Shown: positions 33,188 through 41,797 of the stretch, in pieces | Numbering within the stretch: the first letter of the stretch is position 1 | Layout: every line of letters starts with the position of its first letter | Source of the DNA: Bacteroidales bacterium | GTDB taxonomy: Bacteria > Bacteroidota > Bacteroidia > Bacteroidales > Muribaculaceae | Assembly (NCBI GenBank): GCA_004557385.1 | Contig: SFEA01000016.1 | Location: forward strand, 1-41,800 | DNA length: 41,800 bases | Direction of reading: 5' to 3' | The notes under the pieces: generated by a model | What the model was told of the DNA's origin: nothing | What the model saw: only the letters and a program-made list of their open reading frames with translations | The model's database searches: none | Translations under genes and position numbers: made by a program

Positions 33188-34840
33188 TTAGAAGTTACGG
33201 CCGGTATCCCACCACAGACGCGAGTCGATGGCGTCTTTCTGACCGCGTGCGCTAAGGATAGCCACGCCTTCAGCCAAACCTGCCGGGTTCGACGAACGTT
33301 CGTCGTAAGAGAACGGCAAGCGGCGGATGCCGATGCGGGTGAGTTCGTCCTTCGAACCGCTCAGATATTCGGCTTGCACGTTGTTGTTGTCGGCTGGAAT
33401 CGGGAACAACTTAGGATAGCCGGTGCGGCGATATTCAGCCCAAGCGTTCAAACCTTCTGGGAAGCCTGCAATCCACTTTTGGATGATGATTTGTTGCAAT
33501 TTCTGTTCCTGTGTGCCACCTGCAAGGAATTTAACAGGTACATCGTTGACAGCTGCAATGTTGTTGGCCGAGTTGTGTGGGTCAACGTAGTCAATCTGAG
33601 TGGTTTCGCCGTTGATATATTCTGTAGCGTCAAGACCATACTTGGCAAACGAGTTGCGGATGCCTTCTTCGTAGAAGCTCTGGGCGTCGCCGCTAATCCA
33701 GCCGCGCAAAGCAGCTTCGGCTTGCAAGAACGACGATTCGGCACGGCTCATGATTGGCATAGGCACGTCGGTAGAGTAAGGACCGCCGCTTGCCGGGCAC
33801 TTGATGATAGAGAACATCTTGTAGCTCGAGCCATCAACCTTCAAACCGTTGCGGATACCCTTGATTTCGCCCACCAAACCGGCAGGAGAGCCGCTTTGAG
33901 TGTAGATGTCGCCTTTGCCGCCCCAACCTACACCTTGGCAAGTAGCTTCGAGGCGTGGGTCGTTGTAGCCCTTGAGGATAGTTTCGTAGTTAGCCGAGAT
34001 GCAGCAGTCGTTGTAGTCGCGGCAGATGAGTGCCTGCGGGTTGCGAGTGTTGGCATCCTTAACTTCGATGTCGGTGTTTTTGAGCAGACCATACTTGTTG
34101 CTGCAAGCTGCCACAACGTGTTGCTTAGCCAAGTCGGGAGCTACAACAGCGCAACGCATAGCCAAGCGCAGGCGCAGCGTGTTGCCGAATTGCAGCCAAG
34201 TGGTTTGGCTCTTGCCGCACATCTTGTCCCATTCCAGACGCGAGTTGTCGTCGCCGCCGTTGGCATCGAGCCACTTGGTGAGGCGGTCGCAAGCGTCGGC
34301 AAGCTCGTTGAGGAATGCAGTGTAGCAGGTTTCTTCAGAGTCGTAAGCAACCGAGATGCCACCTTGCATCGATTGAGTGTAAGGACATGGTCCGTAGGTG
34401 TCGACCATCTTGTGAGCGCCAGCCACTTTCAGGATTTCGCTGATGGCGAGGAAGTCGTCGGCAAGGTTTTCAATCTTTTGTACGCTTGCCATAGGCTTAA
34501 CCACGTGCAAGAGCATGTAGCTCAAAGTGTAGCCGTTCCAGCCGTTCATCATGAAGTAGTTGTCGTTGTTGTTACCGCCGTTGAAAGCAGTAGGGATAGC
34601 CATGTAGCCCGAATAAAGGTCGGCGTTGAGGTTTTGAATGAGCTGATACTCCCAGTTGCCGTTCGACTGGTTGTAGAACACCGAGAGTTGAGCCTCGTTG
34701 AAGAGGTCGCTCATCTTCACGTCTTTGTCGGGAATTTGATATGGGTTGGTGTTAATTTCTTCGAAGTCCCCTGTACAGCCAACACCCATCAGAAGAGCTG
34801 CACCAAACAAGATGGAACTTTTGATATATTTTTTAATCAT
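33188..34840 (-). CDS. SusD-like surface lipoprotein (SusD_2 type)
   Basis: A 550-residue lipoprotein. The signal peptide ends in lipobox 'MGVGC' with cysteine near residue 22, followed by 'TGDFEEINTNPYQIPDKDV', a start characteristic of the SusD/RagB-like SusD_2 branch. Further marks are 'LSYMLLHVVKPMASVQK', 'AGAHKMVDTYGPCPYTQSMQ', 'WLQFGNTLRLRLAMRCAVVA' and 'QKWIAGFPEGLNAWAEYRRT' near the end. It follows SusC by 13 bp and is the last gene of the operon, with a terminator after it. No enzyme gene is linked, so the ligand (glycan, peptide or other) is unknown. Confidence 0.93.
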   Translation of the reverse strand: MIKKYIKSSILFGAALLMGVGCTGDFEEINTNPYQIPDKDVKMSDLFNEAQLSVFYNQSNGNWEYQLIQNLNADLYSGYMAIPTAFNGGNNNDNYFMMNGWNGYTLSYMLLHVVKPMASVQKIENLADDFLAISEILKVAGAHKMVDTYGPCPYTQSMQGGISVAYDSEETCYTAFLNELADACDRLTKWLDANGGDDNSRLEWDKMCGKSQTTWLQFGNTLRLRLAMRCAVVAPDLAKQHVVAACSNKYGLLKNTDIEVKDANTRNPQALICRDYNDCCISANYETILKGYNDPRLEATCQGVGWGGKGDIYTQSGSPAGLVGEIKGIRNGLKVDGSSYKMFSIIKCPASGGPYSTDVPMPIMSRAESSFLQAEAALRGWISGDAQSFYEEGIRNSFAKYGLDATEYINGETTQIDYVDPHNSANNIAAVNDVPVKFLAGGTQEQKLQQIIIQKWIAGFPEGLNAWAEYRRTGYPKLFPIPADNNNVQAEYLSGSKDELTRIGIRRLPFSYDERSSNPAGLAEGVAILSARGQKDAIDSRLWWDTGRNF

Positions 34841-34853
34841 AGTGGCTTTGTTT

Positions 34854-37800
34854 TTAGAAAGAAAGTTTCAAGTTAAGACCGAAGCTGCGAGTATTAGGAA
34901 TTCTGTAGTAACCCATACCTGCGTAACCGTTGCTTGTTGACATAGAAGTGTCAGGGTCGCTTGGGCAGTCCTTGTAGAGGAAGAAGAGGTTACGAGCGAT
35001 AGCGCTGAGGCTGAGGTCGTGGCCGCTGCCGAGCAGGTCGCGGAAGGTGTAACCAATCGAGAGTTCGCGCAAGCGGAAGTTGGTTTGCGAGTAAGCATAG
35101 TAGTCGCCGCTACCGCCGTTGATTGAACCGATGGCAGTGTAGAACGACTTGGCATCCATCTTTTCAACTTGGCCAGAGGCAGTGTTGAACACTTCAACGC
35201 CGCCATTGTCGCGAGCCTTGGCAGAATTTTCCGATACGCCGTACATGTCGAGCGATGCTTGAGTCATGTCGAAGAAGTTGCCGCCAATTGAGCCGTCAAT
35301 CAAGAAATAGAGCGAGAAATCTTTGTAGGTGAAGGTGTTGCCCCAACCCAAACGAACGTCGGCGTTCACGTTGCCTACCTTTTCGAATTCGTCGGCATAT
35401 TGAATCTTGCCGTCGGCGTTCACGCAGATAAGACCGGTCTTAGCGTCGCGGATGAAGTTTTGAGCATAGATGTCGCCATACTTGCCGCCTTCAACCAGCC
35501 ACGAGCGCAAGCCGTACATGCTACCGATGTCCACCTTGTCGAGGCGGTCGGCTTCGCTGATGCCTTCGCGGTTGTCGAGTTCCTTAATCTTGTTGTTGTT
35601 GTAAGAGAAGTTCACTTGAGTCTTCCAAGCGAAGTCCTTGGTGAAGCGTTGTGTCCAGCTTGCTGTTAATTCAACACCCGAGTTTTGGATGTTACCGGCG
35701 TTGAAGTAGTAGCTGCTATAACCGGTTGCCGAAGGAACCGACATCGAGAAGTATTGGTTCTTGTTGTTTGTCAGATAGTAAGTTACGTCGAAGTTGAAAC
35801 GGTCGTCGAACATCGAAGCATCGATACCAAATTCCATTGAGTGCAACTTTTCAGGCTTCATGTCGGTAAACGGCATCGAAGTGTTGAAAGAGATAGAACC
35901 ATTAGCAAATCCGTTCAACGGGTTGGTGATGTAAACAGGCATTTCGTTACCTACAACCGAGTAAGTTGCGCGAGCCTTCAATTGATTGATAACTTCAGGC
36001 ATCTTAACCATATCGCTGATAACGCCGGTCAAACCAACCGATGGATAGAAGTAAGAGCCGTTAGGAGTGAATGCCAAAGTCGACGACCAGTCGTTGCGGC
36101 CGGTAACGTCTAAGAAGAGCATATCTTTCCAACCGATTTGAGCTGTTGCAAACACGGCATTGAGGCGCTTGCGGCTCAAACCTTTGCTCGAACCGTTCTT
36201 GGTTGAGTTGGCAATATCCCAGAAGTTAGGCAAGTAGCGGTCGCCACCTTGGTTGAGGTTTTCGTTTTCTTGCTTGTAGTCGTTGAAGCTCGAGCCTACG
36301 GCAGCGCTAACTGAGTAGTCGCCGAAAGTCTTGTTGAAGTTAACCATGATATCGCCGTAGAATGTGCGCATCATGTAGTTTTCTTCTTGATATTCACCGT
36401 TAGGGTTGGCAAGCACTTGGCTGGTAGAAGCGTGTACGGTGCGAGCCCAGCGGTCGTTGATGCGGTCGTAGCTCAAACGGCCTTGAACGAAGAGGTAGTC
36501 GGTGATGTCGAAACGAGCGCTACCTGACACCATTGTGCGGTTGCGAGTTTCTTCGCTCTTCACGCGGTTAAGAATCCAGTAAGGGTTCTGCGAGAAGTCG
36601 TTGTTGGTGTCGCGATACCATTGTTGTTCGCTGTATTGCTTAACATCGTTGTAAACCTCGAAGGTGTTCTTGTAGTAATTCCAGTCGCCGTTGGCAGGGA
36701 ATGTATAAAGACCGGTAAGAGGGTTTTGATACTGACCACCACGAGGACGGTTGTTACCCTTTTGGGTGATGTAGTTAGCCGAACCAGAAAGTGTCAAACG
36801 GTCGTTGAGCAGCTTGTAGGTTTGCTTGAACATGATGTTGTGACGCTTGAAGTCGTTGGTAGGCATGATGCCTTCGGCAGTGGTGTTGGCATACGACATG
36901 TAAGATTGAATCTTATCGGTACCACCGCTTACAGCAACCGAGTTGATGAAGGTGGCACCGGTGCGGAAGAAGTCGCTCGAAGCATCAACGCCGTTCGAAA
37001 TCTTTTCGCCCCAGCTGTTGGTGTCGAGGCTGCCGTTGGCAAGCACAGAAGCGCCGTAGCGGCTTTGGATTTCAGGCTTGTCGAGAGCCGATTCAATGGT
37101 GATGTTGCTGGTGAAGTCAACGCGAACGCGACCCGACGAACCCTTCTTGGTGGTAACGAGCACAACGCCGTTGGCTGCTTGCGAACCGTAAAGAGCGGCT
37201 GCCGAAGCACCCTTGAGCACGTTGATGCTTGCGATGTCGTCAGGGTTGAGGTTTGAGAGCGCGTCACCACCGTCGCGACCACCGTAAACCGATTCAACCT
37301 GCGACATTGAGTTGTTGCTCATTGGCACACCATCGATTACGATGAGGGCTTGGTTGTTACCTTGTGCCGACTTGTTACCACGAATTACAATCTTCGACGA
37401 GCCACCTGCGCCCGACGAGTTTGGTGTGATGACAACGCCTGCAGCCTTACCTTGCAAGCTGTTAATCATGTTGGTTTCCTTGGCACGAACAAATTCCGAA
37501 CCATTAACCTTTTGTGTGGCATAGGTGAGTGATTTGGCTTTGCGCTCAATACCCATAGCGGTAACCACCACCTCGTTGAGGTTAAGTGCACCTGAGCCTA
37601 ATGCTACGTCAACAACGGTGCGATTGCCCACTACTTCTTCAACTGTTTCCATACCAACGTACGAAATCTGAAGTACTGCGCCTTCTTTTACGTTTTCCAA
37701 TCGATATTTACCATCAATATCGGTGGCAGTTCCTTGGTTGGTACCTTTAACAAGCACACTTGCTCCAATGAGAGCTTCCTTGGTACTTGCATCGGTAACA

Positions 37801-37880
37801 GTGCCAGTAACCACCTTTTGCGCCATCAGCGCGCTTGTACATGCCACAGCAAGTACAAGTAAGAGAAGATACCTCCGCAT
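34854..37880 (-). CDS. SusC/RagA-type TonB-dependent transporter
   Basis: A 1008-residue outer-membrane receptor. Signal peptide 'MRRYLLLLVLAVACTSALMA', then a carboxypeptidase-regulatory-like domain (about 22-105: 'VTGTVTDASTKEALIGASVL', 'YVGMETVEE'), the linker 'NLNEVVVTAMGIERKAKSLT', the plug ('SLQGKAAGVVI', 'VIDGVPMSNN', 'ILKGASAAALYGSQAANGVV') and the 22-strand barrel ending 'FGLNLKLSF'. It is paired with the SusD gene 13 bp downstream. Codon choice is more uniform than in the first SusC, which may reflect high expression. It is preceded by an unusually long leader of about 390 nt from a consensus promoter at 38277-38307. Confidence 0.95.
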   Translation of the reverse strand: MRRYLLLLVLAVACTSALMAQKVVTGTVTDASTKEALIGASVLVKGTNQGTATDIDGKYRLENVKEGAVLQISYVGMETVEEVVGNRTVVDVALGSGALNLNEVVVTAMGIERKAKSLTYATQKVNGSEFVRAKETNMINSLQGKAAGVVITPNSSGAGGSSKIVIRGNKSAQGNNQALIVIDGVPMSNNSMSQVESVYGGRDGGDALSNLNPDDIASINVLKGASAAALYGSQAANGVVLVTTKKGSSGRVRVDFTSNITIESALDKPEIQSRYGASVLANGSLDTNSWGEKISNGVDASSDFFRTGATFINSVAVSGGTDKIQSYMSYANTTAEGIMPTNDFKRHNIMFKQTYKLLNDRLTLSGSANYITQKGNNRPRGGQYQNPLTGLYTFPANGDWNYYKNTFEVYNDVKQYSEQQWYRDTNNDFSQNPYWILNRVKSEETRNRTMVSGSARFDITDYLFVQGRLSYDRINDRWARTVHASTSQVLANPNGEYQEENYMMRTFYGDIMVNFNKTFGDYSVSAAVGSSFNDYKQENENLNQGGDRYLPNFWDIANSTKNGSSKGLSRKRLNAVFATAQIGWKDMLFLDVTGRNDWSSTLAFTPNGSYFYPSVGLTGVISDMVKMPEVINQLKARATYSVVGNEMPVYITNPLNGFANGSISFNTSMPFTDMKPEKLHSMEFGIDASMFDDRFNFDVTYYLTNNKNQYFSMSVPSATGYSSYYFNAGNIQNSGVELTASWTQRFTKDFAWKTQVNFSYNNNKIKELDNREGISEADRLDKVDIGSMYGLRSWLVEGGKYGDIYAQNFIRDAKTGLICVNADGKIQYADEFEKVGNVNADVRLGWGNTFTYKDFSLYFLIDGSIGGNFFDMTQASLDMYGVSENSAKARDNGGVEVFNTASGQVEKMDAKSFYTAIGSINGGSGDYYAYSQTNFRLRELSIGYTFRDLLGSGHDLSLSAIARNLFFLYKDCPSDPDTSMSTSNGYAGMGYYRIPNTRSFGLNLKLSF

Positions 37881-38276
37881 AATAGTTTTGTTTAGTTAAT
37901 AATAATGGTTTATGTGTTAGTTAAGTTGTGATGTCTTGTTGTAAAATAATGTCTTGTGGTTAGATTATTTTTTTTATTTTGGGTTAAATTGTATGATTGT
38001 TTAGATGGTTTGTGCTGTCATTTCCGGTTATTTCGGTTCGTGAATCATTGTGCTGATTTCGAGGAAATTATGGCGGAAATAGCTGCGAAATCACCTCGCT
38101 TTTTATATTTCATGGTGCTTGCCGTAGCGAATTCTGGTTGTGGCAATCGCACCATTTTCATGTGTCTCCAGGAGTACACTGAAAATTGAAATTATTAATG
38201 CAGTTCATATCAAATAGATGTTAGCCAAGTTTAAGGTTATTGTTTAAAACAACGTATTTTATGGTTATTTTCGTGG
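37881..38276 (-). promoter_or_regulatory. Long 5' leader of the second susC
   Basis: If transcription starts near 38270, about 390 nt precede the susC ATG at 37880. The distal third is AT-rich, the middle holds the 38-codon frame (38045-38161), and the last 160 nt before susC are AT-rich with A-rich runs. No known riboswitch was recognised. Confidence 0.5.
38045..38161 (-). CDS. Possible 38-residue ORF in the susC leader
   Basis: The frame starts at ATG 38161 and stops at TGA 38045, inside the predicted susC leader. A GGAG ribosome-site-like sequence lies 4 nt before the ATG. The peptide starts MKMVRLPQPEF, contains a KYKKRGDF basic patch, and ends AISAIISSKSAQ. The GC content of this patch is higher than the AT-rich DNA around it, which is why it stands out. 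It could be a regulatory leader peptide, a small protein, or chance; a plus-strand frame is also open across it. Confidence 0.3.
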   Translation of the reverse strand: MKMVRLPQPEFATASTMKYKKRGDFAAISAIISSKSAQ

Positions 38277-38307
38277 CAAATATATTTCTTTATTTTTGGT
38301 TTGCAAA
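38277..38307 (-). promoter_or_regulatory. Consensus promoter of the second susCD operon
   Basis: On the minus strand TTTG (38304-38307), a 19-bp spacer and TATATTTG (38277-38284) give a full match to the Bacteroidota TTTG-N19-TAnnTTTG promoter. Confidence 0.7.
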
Positions 38308-38319
38308 GGTTTTTAACAC

Positions 38320-38333
38320 AAAAGTGCACTTTT
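38320..38333. promoter_or_regulatory. Palindromic operator-like site next to the susC promoter
   Basis: AAAAGTGCACTTTT is a perfect 14-bp palindrome that starts 12 bp upstream of the -33 box, near position -50 to -63 of the predicted start. The location suits an activator site. A second hairpin, TGCACAG/CTGTGCA, lies at 38432-38450. Confidence 0.4.
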
Positions 38334-38511
38334 TTCGTCGGAATAGCCCTAAATGCCCACAGAATCGGCAATTTCATAGGTATTGAATTGTAACTAAATT
38401 GTAATTTTGGCGTTAATTCATCGTTTTTCAGTGCACAGTAAGGCTGTGCATAAATGTGTATACACACAAATGCACAGTGAGGGGGCTAAGGCATTGCATC
38501 TCGGTGGCAGA

Positions 38512-38820
38512 TCAGCCGTTGTAATAGTCGATTGCAAGGCGTGAGCTCACGTCGAAATTGTGGTTTGGCGTATCGCCGTTGTATACGATTGTCATGCTAC
38601 GGTAGGCTTGCGGCACATGCAGTGTGTTCACTACGCCCCATTGCGGTTCGCCAAAGTCGAACGAGCGACCGCTGAGCACCAGGCGGTTGGCGGTGTAGTC
38701 GATGTCCCAAAACCCGCCGCCCATAGGGTGGTCGCCCGGTTGCAGCAGGTCGCGGTGCATGTGCACCACGCCAATGCGCAGATAACCGTGCGAGGTGAGC
38801 ACGAATTTTCGGTGAAGCAT
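38512..38820 (-). CDS. Small conserved-looking protein of unknown function
   Basis: A 102-residue cytosolic protein without signal peptide or membrane segment. It is rich in aromatic residues and beta-type alternation: 'LRIGVVHMHRDLLQPGDHPM', 'GGGFWDIDYTANRLVLSGRS', 'FDFGEPQWGVVNTLHVP'. The frame has local GC-rich codon use and starts 45 bp after the cysteine-desulfidase-like gene, so co-transcription is likely. I do not recognise the family. The four His/Asp residues in the 'HMHRD..PGDHP' stretch could bind metal, but this is speculation. Confidence 0.65.
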   Translation of the reverse strand: MLHRKFVLTSHGYLRIGVVHMHRDLLQPGDHPMGGGFWDIDYTANRLVLSGRSFDFGEPQWGVVNTLHVPQAYRSMTIVYNGDTPNHNFDVSSRLAIDYYNG

Positions 38821-38865
38821 ATTTCTTGGGGATGTATGGGGTTAATTTCGATTCGAGAAATATGG

Positions 38866-40161
38866 TCAGACGCCTTTGTGGGTCATGATGTCGAGCACCA
38901 TTCGGTCGGTTTCGTTCATGGCTTCTCGGCCAATGCTGGTGAGGTTGCGAATGCTTTGGTCCACGTCGTCGTCAACAATTCCCTCCACCGATGTGACGTA
39001 TTTGTCCTCTTTGGCAAGAATGGCAGATAGCACCGCCATCGACACGCCGCTGGTGACCTTGAGCGCGCAGCTGGGTTTTGCGCCGTCGCACACCATGCCG
39101 GTGAGGTTGGCAACCATGTTTTTCACCGCATAGCACACTTGCTCATACGAGCCGCCCATCAGGTAGGTGATGCCGCAGCTCGAGCCGCTGGCAGCCACCA
39201 CGCAGCCGCACAATGCCGACAAGCGCCCAAGGCTTTGCTTGATGTAGATTACGGTGAGGTGGCTCAGGGCGAGGGCGCGGATGAGCTGCTCTTCGCTGCA
39301 GTTGTTGTCCTCGGCAAACACCACCACCGGCATGGTGGCTGTGATGCCTTGATTGCCGCTGCCCGAGTTGCTCATCACCGGAATCATTGCGCCAGCCATG
39401 CGGGCGTCGCAGGCTGCCGAGGTGTAGGAGATGATTCGGGCAAAGGTGTTGTCGCCAAGCACGGCGTGCTCGGTCTTGCTGTTGCGAATTATTCTGCCTA
39501 ATTCATGGCCGTAATGACCGCAGAACGACTGTTCGGCAGCCGCCTTGTTGAGATTGCGGCTTTCGAGAATGAAGCGCAGCTCGTCGAGCGGAGTTGAGGT
39601 GGCAAATTCCCATACCTTGGCCATGCTGAGCTGCGGTTCGCTGCTTTCGCCTTCGGCTTTCGAAGCCACGCGTTGGTCGAGGAGCACTTGCCCGTCCTTA
39701 ACAAGATATACAAAATGCGTGTGTCCGCCGGCAATTATGGCGAGGGCTTCTTTGCCGTTTGTGTCCTCCACGCGCACCTCGATGTAAAGCTTTTCGGCGA
39801 TGCCTTGCTTCAGCTTGATGTCGATGGCGCCCGAGGCAATGTATTGCCTGCCGGCTTCAACGGCTTGGGGGGTGCAGTCCTTCAGCACCTCGAGTTCATA
39901 TTCCGAGCGTCCGATTGCGGCACCCAAGGCTATGGCAATGGGCAAGCCAATCATGCCCGTGCCGGGAATGCCCACGCCCATGGCGTTTTTGAGGATGTTG
40001 GCACTGAGTCGCACATCGATGTGCTTTGGCAGGCTGCCCAGCAATTCGGTGGCACGCGCCACGCACAGCGCCACGGCAATCGGTTCGGTGCAGCCAATGG
40101 CAGGCACCACTTCACGCTTGATAAGGTCGATTATTTGTTGTCGTTCGGTTTGGTCAATCAT
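38866..40161 (-). CDS. L-cysteine desulfidase family protein (UPF0597/CyuA)
   Basis: A 431-residue cytosolic protein of the UPF0597/L-cysteine desulfidase family. Known members (CyuA/YhaM, archaeal CdsB) use an oxygen-labile [4Fe-4S] cluster to break cysteine to sulfide, ammonia and pyruvate. The N-terminal 'PAIGCTEPIAVALC' carries the first conserved cysteine (near 24). Later segments 'MIPVMSNSGSGNQGITATMP', 'SGSSCGITYLMGGSYEQ' and 'MVCDGAKPSCALKV' hold the remaining cysteines, and 'TSGVSMAVLSAIL' the C-terminal helix. Length is typical. It is followed by the small unknown gene at 38512. Some relatives are annotated as serine dehydratase-like, so the exact substrate is open. Confidence 0.9.
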   Translation of the reverse strand: MIDQTERQQIIDLIKREVVPAIGCTEPIAVALCVARATELLGSLPKHIDVRLSANILKNAMGVGIPGTGMIGLPIAIALGAAIGRSEYELEVLKDCTPQAVEAGRQYIASGAIDIKLKQGIAEKLYIEVRVEDTNGKEALAIIAGGHTHFVYLVKDGQVLLDQRVASKAEGESSEPQLSMAKVWEFATSTPLDELRFILESRNLNKAAAEQSFCGHYGHELGRIIRNSKTEHAVLGDNTFARIISYTSAACDARMAGAMIPVMSNSGSGNQGITATMPVVVFAEDNNCSEEQLIRALALSHLTVIYIKQSLGRLSALCGCVVAASGSSCGITYLMGGSYEQVCYAVKNMVANLTGMVCDGAKPSCALKVTSGVSMAVLSAILAKEDKYVTSVEGIVDDDVDQSIRNLTSIGREAMNETDRMVLDIMTHKGV

Positions 40162-40192
40162 CGGTTGTAAATAAAAGGAGGTGTATTTTTTT

Positions 40193-40240
40193 AAAAAAAG
40201 AAGAAACAGGGCTGGAAGCCTCAGGCGGAGTCCAGCCCTG
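40193..40240 (-). terminator. Terminator after the TIM-barrel lipoprotein gene
   Basis: CAGGGCTGGA (40207-40216) and TCCAGCCCTG (40231-40240) are perfect 10-bp arms. On the minus strand TTTCTTCTTTTTTT follows. It lies 35 bp after the lipoprotein stop codon and before the desulfidase-family gene, giving the latter a separate transcript or low readthrough. Confidence 0.85.
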
Positions 40241-40274
40241 AATGGGGATTACTGATTACACTGATGTGCAAGCA

Positions 40275-41399
40275 TTATTTCTTTTCGGTTGCCACATATT
40301 CCTTGATGGCTTTTGTGAGTTCCATCCAGTGTTCTTCGGTCATGCCACCGCCGGTGAACACACACACGCCAGCAGCGCCGCCCTTGAGCGAGGTGATTGT
40401 GGCTTCGCCGATTTCGCTTGGCAGCAAGCCAGAGCCTTCGGGGTCGGTCACCTTGTCCTTGTTGCGCCAGTCGTGGCAAATGAACAAGCCGCTGTATACA
40501 GGAGTGCCCTTGTCGGCAACGCTCTTAACCTCTTCGGCAGCCATTTCGCCCACCCAAGCCGGCGATTCAAGATAGAAGTCGTTGTAGTTCATTGGGAACA
40601 CAGCATCGATGTTCCAGTCGTTCCATTGCTGACGAACCATCCACACGGCGTGGCTGTCGGGACCCGGGAACACGTCGGCGCTCACCTTCTTGCCCATTCC
40701 ATGCACAGCGTCGCAAATCTTGTTCACGAGGGCAGTGATGTTGTCGCAGCGCCATTTTGCCCAAGCCTTAACGGTGTCGGGCTCTTCGGTGGCGCGGATG
40801 TCGATGCCTGTTTCAGCCTTGAACTCGCTCACGCAGCGGTCGCAGTAGCAGAAGTCGGCCTTTGGATATTCCTTGTCCATAACCAAGCCATATTTTTCCC
40901 ACAAGCCGCGGCTGAGAATCACGTCGGCATAGCGGATATAGTCGAGCTGAACAAATTCCACCTCTGGGATGGCAGCAATCTTCTTGATTTTTTCGATTAA
41001 GAAATCAGCCACCTTAGGGTTGCGAGGGTCGAGAGTGGTGTAGTAGGGCACGTATGGAGGGTTGTCCCACGACGATTCGCCGAGGCGGTTTACGGTGTAC
41101 ATGGTTGAATCAACGCCTTCTTGTTTTGTGCCTTGAATCATGATTGGGCACCAGGCGTGGAATTCCAAGCCGTATTCCTTGGCGAGCTTGGCAGCGGTGT
41201 CGGCATTTTCAACGTTGAAGCCCACGTTGATGCAAACGCCCTTCAAGCCATATTCCTTGTATTTGGCAAAATGCTCACGCAACTGAGCGGAACCCGAATA
41301 ACCTTCCCATGCATACACGGGAACATCTTTCACGTCGATTTGTTGCTGGCACGATGCAAGCGCGAATACTGCCAACACGCATAACAATAGCTTCTTCAT
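40275..41399 (-). CDS. TIM-barrel lipoprotein, glycoside-hydrolase-like (GHL10/DUF-type)
   Basis: A 374-residue lipoprotein. The start at 41399 gives lipobox 'FALASC' with cysteine at residue 17; the longer frame reaches back past the -7 box. The mature protein reads as a beta/alpha barrel: 'VPVYAWEGY', 'EYGLKGVCINVGF', 'EYGLEFHAWCPIM', 'LDPRNPKVADFLIEKIKKIA', 'VEFVQLDYIRYAD' and 'GKKVSADVFPG'. This order is typical of putative glycosidases of the GHL10 / family-10-like group. A 'FCYCDRCVSEFKAETGID' segment with three cysteines is also typical of these proteins. Acidic residues in 'QLDYIRYAD' and 'SADVFPG' are candidate catalytic or binding residues. It is monocistronic. The substrate is unknown. 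Confidence 0.75.
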   Translation of the reverse strand: MKKLLLCVLAVFALASCQQQIDVKDVPVYAWEGYSGSAQLREHFAKYKEYGLKGVCINVGFNVENADTAAKLAKEYGLEFHAWCPIMIQGTKQEGVDSTMYTVNRLGESSWDNPPYVPYYTTLDPRNPKVADFLIEKIKKIAAIPEVEFVQLDYIRYADVILSRGLWEKYGLVMDKEYPKADFCYCDRCVSEFKAETGIDIRATEEPDTVKAWAKWRCDNITALVNKICDAVHGMGKKVSADVFPGPDSHAVWMVRQQWNDWNIDAVFPMNYNDFYLESPAWVGEMAAEEVKSVADKGTPVYSGLFICHDWRNKDKVTDPEGSGLLPSEIGEATITSLKGGAAGVCVFTGGGMTEEHWMELTKAIKEYVATEKK

Positions 41400-41468
41400 A
41401 ATTTTGATAGTGTTTTTTTGATATTTACTTAGTTTTGAGTTATAGTATATTCGATAAGTTCGGTTATG

Positions 41469-41500
41469 CAAAGGTAAAGAAAAAGAAATCTAAAAACAAA
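41469..41500 (-). promoter_or_regulatory. Consensus promoter of the TIM-barrel lipoprotein gene
   Basis: On the minus strand TTTG (41497-41500), a 20-bp spacer and TACCTTTG (41469-41476) form a full Bacteroidota promoter, 70 bp upstream of the start codon. Confidence 0.7.
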
Positions 41501-41574
41501 TCAAATCGTTCAAATAAATCATTGCCAAGGTATATTCTGGGATTGTGTCATTGAGTTATAACTAATTTTGTGGC

Positions 41575-41797
41575 TCCGGCGTTGCGCCCTTCAGGCGACA
41601 GGTCGGCAGGGTCTGCAACCGCGCCGCGGTTGTGGATGGAGGGTGCGTTGCGCTGCCTCCCCACATAGTCGCCTACGGCGCCAATGTGGGGTTACATAGG
41701 CTGTAACCGCTCGCGCGGTTAATATCGCTGGTTTTCAATGCGTTTGCTCTGTATGGGCGTTCCCTCGAAGATGGTGCGTTTGGGTCTCACACAGATT
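41575..41797. repeat. Dispersed palindromic repeat mosaic, fourth site
   Basis: A gene-free stretch. The modules are the CAACCGC/GCGGTTG hairpin near 41615-41632, the CCCCACAT/ATGTGGGG hairpin at 41659-41691, the TAACCGC/GCGGTTA core at 41704-41720, and the terminal GTTTGGGTCTCACACAGATT at 41778-41797. 41614-41739 matches 12262-12386 in inverted orientation, and 41703-41797 matches 23371-23460 directly. The element is cut by the right window edge. Confidence 0.85.

Noticed and set aside
33374..34876. 500-codon plus-strand open frame opposite the second susD
   Set aside because: Same type of antisense shadow; no ribosome site, signal or domain, and it lies fully over a clear SusD gene.
37956..38189. 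77-codon plus-strand frame in the susC leader
   Set aside because: No ribosome site or promoter on that strand. It overlaps the minus-strand leader, so any coding signal is ambiguous; only the minus 38-codon frame has a GGAG site.
40173..40183. Perfect Shine-Dalgarno-like AAAAGGAGGTG on the plus strand
   Set aside because: No start codon or open frame follows at a usable distance, and the gene here is on the minus strand. Its complement in the mRNA leader resembles the 16S rRNA tail but is probably chance.
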